From Pelecanus crispus (taxonomy: Eukaryota; Chordata; Aves; Pelecaniformes; Pelecanidae): a stretch of DNA of 64,000 bases. A program made the position numbers and the translations under genes. The notes beneath the pieces were generated by a model. It had not been told where the DNA came from and did no database searches. It worked only from the letters and a program-made list of their open reading frames with translations. The number at the start of each line of letters is the position of its first letter. Position 1 is the first letter of the stretch. Where the stretch lies: contig NC_134643.1 of assembly GCF_030463565.1 (NCBI RefSeq), positions 7,920,657-7,984,656 on the forward strand. Reading direction: 5' to 3'. Shown here one piece after another: positions 13,301 to 23,776 of the stretch.

Positions 13301-16300
13301 CCCGGCAGTGTACGCTTGCAGCCCAGAAGACCAACTGTATCCTGGGCGGCATCACAAAAAGCATGGCCAGCAGGTCAAGGGCAGTGATTCTCCCCCTCTA
13401 CTCCGCTCTCATGATACCCCACCTGGAGCACTGCGTCCAGCTCTGGGGCCCCCAACATAAGAAGGACATGGACCTGTTGGATCGAGTCCAGAGGAGGGCC
13501 ACGAAGATGATCAGAGAGCTGGAGCACCTCTCCTATGAAGACAGCCTGAGAGAGTTGCAGTTGTTTAGCCTGGAGAAGTGAAGGCTCCAGGGAGACCATA
13601 TTGCAGCCCCCCCTTAAAGGGGGCCTATAAGAAAGATGGAGACAAACTTTTTAGCAGGGCCTGTTGCGATAGGACAAGGGGTAATGGTTTTAAACTAAAA
13701 GAGGGTAGATTTAGACTACGTATAAGGAAGAAATTTTTTATGCTGAGGGTGGTGAATCACTGGAACAGGTTGCCCAGAGAGGTGGTAGATGCCCCACCCC
13801 TGGAAACATTCAAGGTCAGGTTGGACAGGGCTCTGAGCAACCTGGTCTAGTTGAAGATGTCCCTGCCCATGGGAGGGGGGATTGAACTAGATGATCTTCA
13901 AGGTCCTTTCCAACCCAAACTATTCTATGAGTCTCCTCAAGAATTCTCCTTCAGTTGAAGTCTCTGAGTCAAGACTTGGATGTCTTCCTAAGAGAGGTAT
14001 TAAATTTTGAACAGAATTTGTGAGCTTGATATAAAAATATTGGGTGATGGATTCTTCAATCTGAAATGCAGATGATCAGTAGGAACATTTGTTTGGTCTC
14101 AGTCCATGGATAGAGCAGCACACAACTCATTGGAAGAGAGATGTTGAGATATGGAACATGATTTTTTTTCTCATCAGAAACGGAGATTAATTTTCAAGGA
14201 GCTGGTGGTGGTTTTTTCTAAATTCTAACAGATTATTTAGATTTCAAAGAATTTTTAAGTGTTTCAAACTTTCACCTCTTTTCTTTTTACAAACAGGGCA
14301 AGATTTAGTAGCTTGCAGGATGCATACAACAAACTCCTTCCTGAACTCACCGAGGCAATGAAAACAATTGATGAAATGAAACTCAAAGAGGTAAACTCAT
14401 CACAAGAAGAAATCATAACTAATTAGGGGGGAGCAGGAAGGGATGGGAGAATGTATCTAGGAACAAATTCAGTTAGGAAACAACTGTCATCCCTTCCACA
14501 TGATACAGCATGCAACATAGCAGCATTGCTCTGATAAACACACATCCTGTGCTGTCAATTATAGAAAACTTTATCCACACATCAGTACTTCCATGGTGTC
14601 TTCTAGATAAGGTCTAATCTGCAGTGCAGTAGGGAGTCCAGTCCTTAAAGATCAGTGATAGCAAAGGCATATAGGTGTTCCTGCAGCATAATTTGTAAAT
14701 ATGGGAAGGCAGACCTCTAAACATTTTTGTAATCTTAAACAGAATGCCTGCCACAGTGAGATCTTGTTCATAACTGAGGCTCCATGGAAGTCCCAGATTC
14801 TTCTGTATCATTTTAGAAAGTGGGAAAACATCCTTTGCAGTGTCTGTTAAGGAGTTCTCTTTTACCTTGATGCAATGTAGTTTGAAAGCTCAAAACTAAT
14901 GTTTAAATTAAAATACCAATCACCATTGCTGTCTTAGTCCAAGTTCCTTTGATGACCAAAACTGGAAGCTTTTCCAAGGGCAGGAGGAGTAAGAAGCAAA
15001 CTATCACTTCAAGCAGTGTCATATTCATCTCATAATCATAGTTCTTCCTTGCAGCTGGACAGAGTGGATAAAGTTGTGGTGGAACAACTGAATGCAAAGG
15101 TGGAGTTGGCAGAACAAGCCCTTGCTGCAAAGCAGCTCCACATAGATGAAATGAAACAGATAATTGCTAAGCAAGAGGAGGACCTTGAAACCATGGCTGT
15201 GCTCCGTGCTCAGGTATCAGCTCTTCTTCAGAAATTGGCTAGTTCCCCCACCCAGTATTCAGACACCAGTAGGAGCTACTTAATGGCTCATCTGGAACAC
15301 TGAATATCTGTTTCCTCAATTCCAGAGCATAATTCCCTTACTCATCCTGCCTTGCAGATCCCTGTAGAGCCTTCACACCATATCCTATGGTTCTGTAGGA
15401 GGAACTGTGTATGCTGGAGTCTGGCACAACAAACAAAAGCTGGGAATAGATGTGTTTGTGTATTTAAAACCACTGTCTTAAGAATCACTGCATATGTTTT
15501 AGGGATGATTCTACTCAAACCAGTATGTGTAAGCAGTGACAAGAAAGGGTCTACCTCACATTTAAGGCACAGAACTTGACATCTTGGCCCGGTTCCACTG
15601 TCTGTGCCACAGATTTGTCTGTGTCATCAATCAAGTCACCTCCTCACTGCTTGTTCATACCTCATTTCTGCCTCTGTACAGCAGAGGGCAATAGCACTGT
15701 CCCAGATAAGACACTTGAAGTATCTTACACAGAATCCAGAAACTACTGAGTCTTCTTCACCTTGTAAGTAGTGCAGATCTTCCCTTTGCAGTGTGTAGAT
15801 GCTGTGGGACTGTTTTAAGTAGATGCAGGCTATCATACAGATTTGCTATTTTCGCGTATAATATATGACTATGGTTCAGTCTAAGTGACAAATCCTCAGC
15901 ATGATTTAATTTCTCTGATCAGATGGAGGTTTATTGTTCTGACTTCCATGCTGAGAGGGCAGCAAGAGAGAAGATCCATGAGGAGAAGGAGCAGTTGGCT
16001 GTCCAGCTGGCATACCTGCTAAAAGAGCAGCAAAACCTTGAAGATCTTGGCCGGTGAGAATAGACTTCAGCTGAGCTGCCTTTGGACTGCCTTGTTACTC
16101 TGTGTGCTGGAGTTGACCAACATTGTCTTGCTAACATCTCAGTAGAAAGGCAAACAACTTTGCAGACATTTATTTCTTGGTTAATTTGAATTTTAAAAGA
16201 GAAAAAAAAATTAGTTGGCTGACTTCTCTTTTTAATTTTGTGATAGAATCTCTGTAAGGTGCATTAGTTCTTACTTGGGTGCCTTAGCAAGATTTCACTT

Positions 16301-17425
16301 TGGATGATTCACACTTGGTAAATTTTCCCTGCTGGTTTATTTGAGTTTCTTTGGGTACTGGCCTCAATTTTAGTGGTGAATCTGCAGCTAAGCTTGCTAC
16401 ATGTGTGCCAGGGATATCTGCTGCTTCTCCAGGTGGCAGTGGTAATGAGTACCTGTAGTTTCAAGTACTGCGATACCCTGGAATTGCACCATTTTAGCAC
16501 TCTCAGCTGTAAAGGAGGAAAAAAGAAATATTAACCATGTGTCCTCCACTCATCTTGTGGAAGCCATGGGTACAAGAAGAGTGCCCAGAATTTGAAGAAT
16601 CAAGTTACATGTCACATTAACTGTGCACTGAACCCTTCTTCTGGTATAATTTGCTTTTCTACTTTAATCAAATTTGCAGTTTGCCCTAAATAGCTGAGAG
16701 TTCTTGGGAGTTTTCCAGAGGAGTATGCCCCAGATCCCTAGGTGTGTAGCTGCCCAAGTCCTGCTGGTGTCAGTTGTGTGACCCTGATTTCAGCAGGACC
16801 CTGGCACAGTCTCACAAAGCAGCAATGTTGCTAGGTCCTGCTCCTGAGCAGCAGTTGTGAACTAAATGCATGACCAGTTGACATGATTTACTGGCAAATC
16901 CTTTATTTTGAAACCGCTTACATTTTCTGGGGACAAAGGGAAGATACCTTTTGCTCAGTCTTTTTTCAGAGCCCTTGACTTATTTTTTTGTTCTCAGAAA
17001 CTCTTTGGCGGAGATGCAGAATCGCCACGGAGCCAGGGCGCCAGATCGGGAACACTCACCTCGCCTTGTCCAAAGAGGTACTGTAAGCTCATGGGGCCAG
17101 GCCCTGCTGTCTTCAGTTTCAAACAGCTGTGTTTGGCTGCAAGCAGCTCCCCAGCTCCCCTGTGGCTATTCTGGCAACTGGGTGGTTGCAGAGAGCGTGA
17201 TTCTCTGGCTGTTAGGAGCAAGCCGCCAATCCTCTTTCCACCGCTCCACAAAAAGAGCGGAAAAATCAAATAATACAACAGGTAATCATTTCTCTGCTTG
17301 CAGGAACCGGTAGTCAAGACTGGCCAGAGCAGCGGAATATCTCCATGTATTCATGTCCCAAATGTGAAGAAATTCTACCTGATTTGGATACACTGCAGAT
17401 TCACGTTATGGACTGCATTAATTGA
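1342..17425 (+). CDS. OPTN: Optineurin, 3' part (11 coding exons, 5' end outside window)
   Basis: Optineurin is a cytosolic NEMO-related adaptor that binds polyubiquitin and LC3/GABARAP in selective autophagy, NF-kB control and Golgi trafficking. Exons: 1342-1500, 2910-2986, 5101-5232, 6373-6451, 9887-10002, 10684-10833, 14297-14390, 15055-15213, 15923-16053, 16998-17077, 17304-17425. All junctions are GT/AG and phases agree, giving 432 residues up to a TGA. Visible parts, numbered within this fragment: LIR core EDSFVEI near 44-50, with the serine (46) equivalent to the TBK1 target before the core; a long coiled coil; a UBAN segment near 270-340 with [11 protein letters not shown], keeping the residues equivalent to human D474 and E478; and a C-terminal zinc finger C410-x2-C413...H426-x3-C430. 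Human OPTN has 577 residues, so about a quarter is missing on the left. The donor at 2986 is the least certain boundary (TA-rich context) but is the only good one in phase. Identification rests on remembered human OPTN and is very secure. Confidence 0.97.
1834..1883 (+). mobile_element. CR1 LINE 3'-end fragment
   Basis: The sequence TTGGACTTGATGATCTTAAA followed by GGTCTTTTCC and the terminal octamers ATTCTATG/GTTCTGTG is the conserved 3' end of a CR1 retrotransposon in + orientation. Only about 50 bases are recognisable; the 5' limit is unclear. It lies in an OPTN intron. Confidence 0.8.
6452..9886 (+). other. OPTN: OPTN intron without recognised features
   Basis: The 3.4-kb intron separates the exon ending SSEA from the exon starting VGSEVETL. 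It begins GTAAGT and ends in a pyrimidine-rich run with TAAAAG. I see no coding exon, RNA gene or clear repeat in it. Confidence 0.7.
11520..13930 (+). mobile_element. CR1 LINE, internally deleted (ORF1, EN and RT remnants)
   Basis: A non-LTR retrotransposon inserted in the OPTN intron between exons 10684-10833 and 14297-14390. From left to right: a GC-rich 5' part with an ORF1-like stretch near 12060-12130 ([16 protein letters not shown]); an endonuclease tail from 12343 ([11 protein letters not shown], later [12 protein letters not shown]); then an abrupt join to reverse transcriptase near 12580 ([15 protein letters not shown]). An RT frame runs at 12727-13580 with [13 protein letters not shown] and the catalytic box FADD, followed by a CR1 C-terminal piece to about 13850. 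The 3' end GATGATCTTCAAGGTCCTTT...ATTCTATGA closes at 13930. A stop at 12688-12690 and at least one deletion between EN and RT make it non-autonomous. The left boundary is set only by the change in base composition. Confidence 0.9.
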
Positions 17426-18250
17426 GTGATGCCCTCCAGTTCTTCATCTTCTGGGATTTCACCTGCCAAACACATTTTTTCTTCTTCCTGCTCAACTCTA
17501 CATCCCATGAAGGAGGTTTTCAGGGGTTTTCTCATTAATTCAATGGGAAAAGGGTAAAACTCCTACCCTGTCCTGTACTTACTAATCCTGTTTTAATCTG
17601 CTTTAGGAAAATAATTTGTATAGGTTAACAACATGGATGCATTAAAGAACTCCCAGTGTGTCTGCTGCTAAGAAATCTTGAAGGAACATTCCCCAATGTG
17701 CTCTGCTCTTATGGCTAGCCTGCAGAATGGGGCTGAATCACTGAAGTCAGCAGAGAGATGGGATATATGCTGATCAATTAAAGTACTGTGAGGCTGTAAA
17801 TACTTCATCTCTCGTATACTATGTATCAGGAAACTAATACATTAAAAAGCTGTTTGAGAAGCTTCCAGCAAAATGGAGTAGTGCTGTATTCATCGAGCAT
17901 TTGAAACAAACCCTGCTCTTTCTCCAGATGGCATTTTATTGCTGCCCTTGTGACCGTACTAATCTGATGTTAAATTTTTGATGGCTTACATAACTTCTTG
18001 CTTTAGCCAGATGTGGGTAAGGTTTAAAACAGATCATTTAGGTCTGATATATGTAGCTCCCAGTGTACCTAAGTCACTTGGTTTTATAGAACTGTTCATT
18101 TTTAAGGTGTGTTGATTCTTCTTTATTATAACAAATTCATTTGAACCTGTACAGTATTGTGCTAGAAAGAGCTGAGATGGGTGTAACCTAATTTAAAGAG
18201 AAGAGTATAATGGATTTTAACATCTCAGAATAAATCTATTGCACGTATAA
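17426..18250 (+). other. OPTN: OPTN 3' UTR with candidate poly(A) signal
   Basis: The sequence after the OPTN stop is AT-rich and non-coding. A canonical AATAAA lies at 18229-18234, so cleavage near 18250 is likely. ATTAAA-type variants occur earlier (for example near 17640 and 17840) and could give shorter UTRs. Confidence 0.55.
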
Positions 18251-18900
18251 AATTATCCATGCCTGTGAATATTTTGGAGGCTGAAACAGGATTGCAAATA
18301 CCTGTGGCTGAAAAGCTCATGTAGAAAGAACTGTAGTGTATTAGATTTGTTCTTGTCCTCGCTGGTGTTTTTATCTCAACAAAAACAAGTTCTTAACTTG
18401 CCATTGTATAAGAGAGGAAAACACACAACTCTTAACAAAATATGAGTTGGCACGAACAGCAGGAAACAACTCGAGCAAATTGCTGGGATCCATGCAAATG
18501 AGGAGTTTCATGTCTTTTGCAAATAGCTAACATTTGCACTGTTGGGAGCTGGCAGGGAAGGGAAGAGAGAGATGCACATTTACTGTGTCCCATTGCAGGA
18601 GTTACGGAGAATAGCATTAGATGTAGTAAATCGGGTGAGGGACGAAGGAGGTGGGACAGAGTAAGGGGAGTTCAGGATTTAACAGATCTCCATCAATGCA
18701 ATCTTTTTCATTTGAAAAGAACGGATACTTCCATACCTGTTATGCAGATAATCACATAATACAGTTGAGTTAGAAAATATCTTGAAAGGTCTTAAATGTC
18801 AGGACAAATTATGATATGACTACAATTCGCAATGGTTTTAGTCCTAAAATCTGGGGTTTCTGTTTCCACATACACCAGAAATGGAGAAAGCAGTTCATTA
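18251..18900. other. Intergenic, no feature recognised
   Basis: Between the probable OPTN poly(A) site and the SINE. The open frames are short and look random. Confidence 0.6.
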
Positions 18901-19034
18901 GAATCATAGAATGCTTTAGGTTGGAAGGGACCTTGAGAGATCATCGAGCCCAACCCCCCCTGCAGTAAGCAGGGATTGAACCTGTGAACTTGGTGTTATT
19001 AGCACCATGTTCTAACCAACTGCGCTAACCCGGC
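18901..19034 (-). mobile_element. tRNA-Ile-derived SINE with CR1 tail (TguSINE1-like)
   Basis: Read on the - strand, 19034-18971 resembles tRNA-Ile(AAU). It has an A-box-like TTAGCGCAGTTGG, an anticodon region GTGCTAATAACACC, and a B box GGTTCAATCCC. This is fused, through a short G-rich linker, to a CR1 3' end (GGGCTCGATGATCTCTCAAG, then GTCCCTTCCAACC) finishing ATTCTATGATTC. A Pol III tRNA head joined to a CR1 3' tail is the architecture described for passerine TguSINE1-type SINEs, which use CR1 machinery. The acceptor stem is incomplete and a tail follows where a tRNA would end, so this is not a tRNA gene. I found no clear target-site duplication. Confidence 0.8.
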
Positions 19035-22000
19035 TGTCACTGCTGAGCTAGAAAAGGCCAGTCCCATCCCCACAAGCACTGCACCAGGGAGGTAAGATGT
19101 TCCAACATGTCTCCTCACACATCTGACACCCTCACTGGAGTGTTGCCTATGAGAAGGAGTCACGTGCTCTCCCTCCATGACGTGGCTTACGAGCTGTGTC
19201 ATCCGTCCGTAAACAAGTACGAGACTATGCTCTACAACCAACAGCAACTGGTCTATGGCCTTTGCTGCTGACGTATTTCATGGAGGGGTTTCACTTCCAG
19301 AAACACTGGATTCCAATTCTAAGAGAGAATAGCTAAAAGAAGCATCCATTTTTGTCATTGCTTGTCCTCTCTCCACTGCACTCACAGGGTCTATGAGAAG
19401 ATCCCAGCTCAGTGCTTCGGTGAGGAGAAAGGGCACATTCATGCACCTGGAAGAGGGGTTCTGGTTTGGGGGTGGCTGTTCTAGCATAAGAGGGTACATG
19501 GAAAACTCCACTGGGAGCCCAGGTGCAGACAAGGTAATGCAGACCATTCTCAAGGAAAGGAAGTCAAGCCGTGGTACAATGTCCAAGCGCTACTGCTGTC
19601 CATCAGCCATGGCTAACGGAGAGCAGCACGGCTTTTCAGGTATGGGGGCAGAAATGCTTTTCTTCCAAATGAAGGTAAAGATCAGGTCACATGTGGCTGT
19701 ACTCTGAAGTTCTGAACGTACAACCTGCAAGAGAGATGCTTGTGCAGTAAAATCTATATATAGCTTATGTCATCTTGTGATGTTTTGCTAAGTAGAATGG
19801 AGCAACTCTATAGGCGAAAGCCTTAGGGATGCTGGATACCACAACTGAATGGGCAGAGTTACAGCAGATATTTTATACTTGTAGGTGACAAATTCTCCTG
19901 TCAACCTACTTCCATAAATAAGTGCTTCTCCAAATTGTCCTGTGGATAAAGATCCAAACCACAGAGGAGAAAATACACTGAACAGATCAATAGTGGAATT
20001 AGAAATAAAAAGTTTGGTGACTAGTATTTTACTCAATATTTTGCTTCAAACCTGAAATAGAAACTAGTCTAGAGCTGATTAATTCAAAACAAAGGCCTCA
20101 GTAGTGTAAGATTTATGTTTCACTCTCAGCAGATGAATATTCTTAAACTATACAAAAGAAAAATACCTGCAGATGTTTCTTGGGCCAAAGCAAATATTCC
20201 TTCAGTGTATTTTTCATGTCATGCCATCAGTGAACGCTCAGCTACCAACACCAGGAAAAACAATCCCTTTTTTACCCTGGTAATTAAAGTGAGGAGTTGC
20301 TTTTGCTTTGCTGGTTGTCACTGTTGTTCTAATTATCTCTTGTAGACTCTGGATTCTTGTTTTCTGTTAGCTATAGCTCATGTTCTCACACAGCTTCACC
20401 CATAATTCCAGGTAATACAAGAACAGACTGACATCTGTTGTGAAGAGGCATTCATCAGCTTGGTTGCAACCTTCATCAATTACAAGCACTCCCAGCAGAT
20501 GCAATCTCTTACTGGCTTTTAATTGGTTCCTTCCGACAGTAGGATTTATGGGCTTTTTTCCCCTGAATCCGATTTTATTACAGGAGCTTTGTGATAGTTA
20601 CAGATTCTGCAATGATCAAAATCTGATGGAAATGTTACTAGGCCAAAATCAAACTAATTGAATGATAACAGAGCTGATTTCATCTGAGGAGCATTAACCT
20701 TAATGAAAACACATAAAATCAATGTGAAAGGCCAAAGGAGGAATTACTTATGCATCTGTCAAGTCAAAATTAATCATTTTAAGAGGTGTCAGAAAGAGAA
20801 GGGATCTTAGCACAGGAATACTAACAGGAAGACCTAGGGATTAGCTGAAGTAGGTTTTTATAGAAAAATAAGATACTGGGTCTAATAGTGCAAATCAGAA
20901 GGGACAAAGAACTTCAAAGAATAAAACCACAATACACTGAAACCTGTTCATACAACAGGGAGGATTATTTCTCTGTTGTTGTCATCATTACCTGCAGTCC
21001 AGAGGCCAGACGAGCTATTGTGACAGGTGGCCACAGCCAGCAGACGCTCATTAGCACAGGTTTCAGAGTACATCCCCTTTGTTTTCCCTTAGATGAAAGA
21101 GAAGACAAAATGTATTTGTGCTTTAAAGTGGCTAGATGCTACATGTCCATGAAATACTACCTGTCCACATATCCCTGCTTTTAACAAAAGAGGTTCCTGG
21201 TGTAGCAGTGTGTCCCACAATCAGTACCCTGGCTTGATACAGAACAGGAGCCAGAAGCATTTCATTCCACTTCAGATTTAAAATCCAGACTGGGAAGGGG
21301 CCACAACAGTCCTGTGGGGCAGGCTTGAGATTTGTTAGCAGGAAGGTATCTCTGGATTTGCAAACTTCAAGTCACAGGAGCACACAAGCCACCGTTACTC
21401 CAGTTAGATGGCGAGTAGGGGGACTTGGTGATGCTCTGTGATTAGCCTGGGTCACACCGGCAATTAGCAGCCAGAAGGAGGGAAAATATGAAAAACACAG
21501 CATCCCAATGCCTGCCCATGGATCTGCACCCATGCCAAGATGGGGCACGAACTGTTTCCCCGCTTCCATGGTGGATGAGCAGGAATACGGAGGAGCCGGC
21601 AGTGCTCACAGGCCCCTCCCCAGCTCCTGTCGTCGCCCATTGCTCCAGCTCCCCTCAAGCACCTTTGCACCAGCACCACGCAGGCGGCTGTGTCCAGAAC
21701 GGGTTGGCCCAGCACGCCCGCGCGAGGCGTCTGGGTTTCAGGAGAAAACCTGAGAAGGAGACTCTAACATGGCACCGGACAGCTTGGTTGACAACTGCTT
21801 GGTGGAGCGTTTCAACTGCTCAGCAGAGCATTTCTCTCTTTTTTTTTCCTGCCACCTGCTGGAACTTCTTGATTCCTTCATCTACCACGGAATTTGTGTC
21901 CTGAATTTGTCTTTCCTAAGCTGGTACTGGTACCGCTGGCCTTTAGATACCAGAGACATCATCTCTTTCTTTGTATGTTGTCTTGCAGGGTGGATTTAGT

Positions 22001-22254
22001 GCAAGAGCCTTGGGATCTGAGCCCAAATCCTTGTTTGGGGGGCAGCCTGGGGGCAATTTCTGCATATAATTGATGCAAGGGGAAAGGGACTAGAGCAGTG
22101 AGCTTGTACATACTCAGAAATATTTTCCACAGAATCATGGTTGGTTGTACCAAAGAAATACTGAACCAGACTCCAAAGCCCTGCCAACTGCACGTGACAA
22201 TACCTGGGTTTGCCTGCGCTGGTGTCACACCAGCGCCGAGATCATTTAGGTTGT
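19035..22254. other. Intergenic OPTN-MCM10, no gene recognised
   Basis: About 3.2 kb with scattered short open frames (the longest, near 21488-21904, is 138 codons and resembles nothing I know). Base composition rises toward the CpG island at the right. No RNA gene or mobile element was recognised. Confidence 0.6.
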
Positions 22255-23010
22255 TCAGACGACGAGGGTGCCTGCTGCAGCCGCCGCCGCAGGCCACCCT
22301 GCCCAGACGCGGCCAACTCCTGGCAGCTGAAGCGGGCTCACCGGGGCTACCCCAGAGGACAGGCCGCGACACCCCGCGCAGCTCCACCGAGCCGGATAAC
22401 AACGGCATGACGTCGTCACCCTCACACCCGTGACCTCACTCAGCGCAGCAGCTCCCCCCCTCCCTTGGCCCAAACCCCAGCGGCCGCCCCATGGCCGCCC
22501 GCCGACAATCAAGATGGCGCCGGGCCGCCCCCCAGCCTGCTGCCAGGACTAACGATGGCGCGGGCGCGCGCCGCCGCCGCGCGCACCCCGGAGCTGCGCC
22601 CGCGCATGCGCGGGGAGGGGGCGGGGCCCGGTTGGGTTTTTGGCGGGTGGCGGCGAGCGCGCGGCCGGCGGTGAGCGGGGCCGTGTGAGGGGGGGACCGG
22701 GGGCGCCGGGGGCCCAGCGAGCGGTTCCCGGGGGGCAGAGGCGGGGTGAGGGGTCGGAGACCCCCGGGGTGCCTCTGGGTTTGGTCGGGGTGCCTCTGGG
22801 TGAGGGCGGCGGCCGAGCGGGGAGGGGAGCCGTGAGGGGCAGGAGGGTCCCCGGGAGGGGCGGGGGGATCCCGGGCAGCGCTGTAGGAAATCGGGGATCC
22901 TCTGGGGGCAGGGATGGGGATCCCGCGGCTGCTCCGCCGGGCCTTGGGAGCCCGGGGCTGGCCGGCGGGGGGGAGGCAGGGGGAGATCCCGGCCAGCGGG
23001 ACCCGGGGGG
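22255..23010 (+). promoter_or_regulatory. MCM10: CpG-island promoter of MCM10
   Basis: A very GC- and CpG-rich block flanked by AT-rich DNA, just upstream of MCM10. Motifs seen: a CRE-like TGACGTCG at 22408-22415; YY1-like AAGATGGCGC at 22511-22520 and ACGATGGCG at 22552-22560; an NRF1-type palindrome GCGCATGCGC at 22602-22611; and an E2F-like TTTTTGGCGGG at 22637-22647. An E2F site fits the known S-phase expression of MCM10. A strong donor GGCG|GTGAGC at 22670/22671 suggests a non-coding first exon ending at 22670. No TATA box is seen, as usual for CpG-island promoters. Confidence 0.8.
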
Positions 23011-23776
23011 GTACGCGCTTGAGTTTTGTTTTGGTCTTTGCTGAAAATTAATATTCTGGAGCAAGAGAAAAGGGAGAACTATTAGAAGTGGAGTTCGTGG
23101 GCGAAACAAAAGTCTCTGCAGCAGGAAGACCTGTAAGCGCAGAGTTAGGGTTTGGGTTTGTGAGTTACCCATCCCCAGTGGATTTCTCCTGTGTTATCCA
23201 GTCTTCCCTTGGCCATTTATGTCTGCCTATGCTGATTATTTTTCATGGCCATAGGTCCGGGAAATGGAGGAGCTGTGAGAAATGCAGAACGTGTGCTTTT
23301 AAGAATAAGAACTGTGTTGTGAGGAGAGAGCAAAACCCTGCTGCCTTCTTCCATTTTCAAATGAAGACTGAATCCGTTTCGGAAAATGTGCCCTAGTTAA
23401 ATGCTAATTTTGATTATAACACAGGACTGATGAGGTGGAAATGGTTATTACTAGGAGAACACGGTATGCATTTCTTAGAATCTGTGTCTGTTATGGGCTT
23501 TTTTCTCAAAGTAATGCCCTTGCGCTACAGTGAGTTCAGCAGAGGTCAGACTTTAGATGTAGAAAATGTACAAGAGATATTTTAAATTTAGTGGAGCCCT
23601 CGTCTGCAGCTGTAAATAAAAAACAAGCTGGTGGTTTGCAAATTATCGAATAAGGAGCCTGAACACAACGTGTATTTCTAGTTGAGCTATATCCATTTTA
23701 ACAGTACCAATGTTGTTCTCCCTGTAACAGAGAATATTTTTCCTCGAGGGGCTCTTGAAGAAATCCTGGTGAAATC

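Noticed and set aside
18971-19034. Apparent tRNA-Ile gene on -
   Set aside because: The acceptor stem is incomplete and the sequence runs straight into a CR1 3' tail, so it is a SINE head rather than a functional tRNA.
22549-23172. 207-codon open frame on - in the CpG island
   Set aside because: Pro/Ala/Arg-rich frame produced by GC-rich, stop-poor sequence at a promoter; no domain and no splice or homology support.
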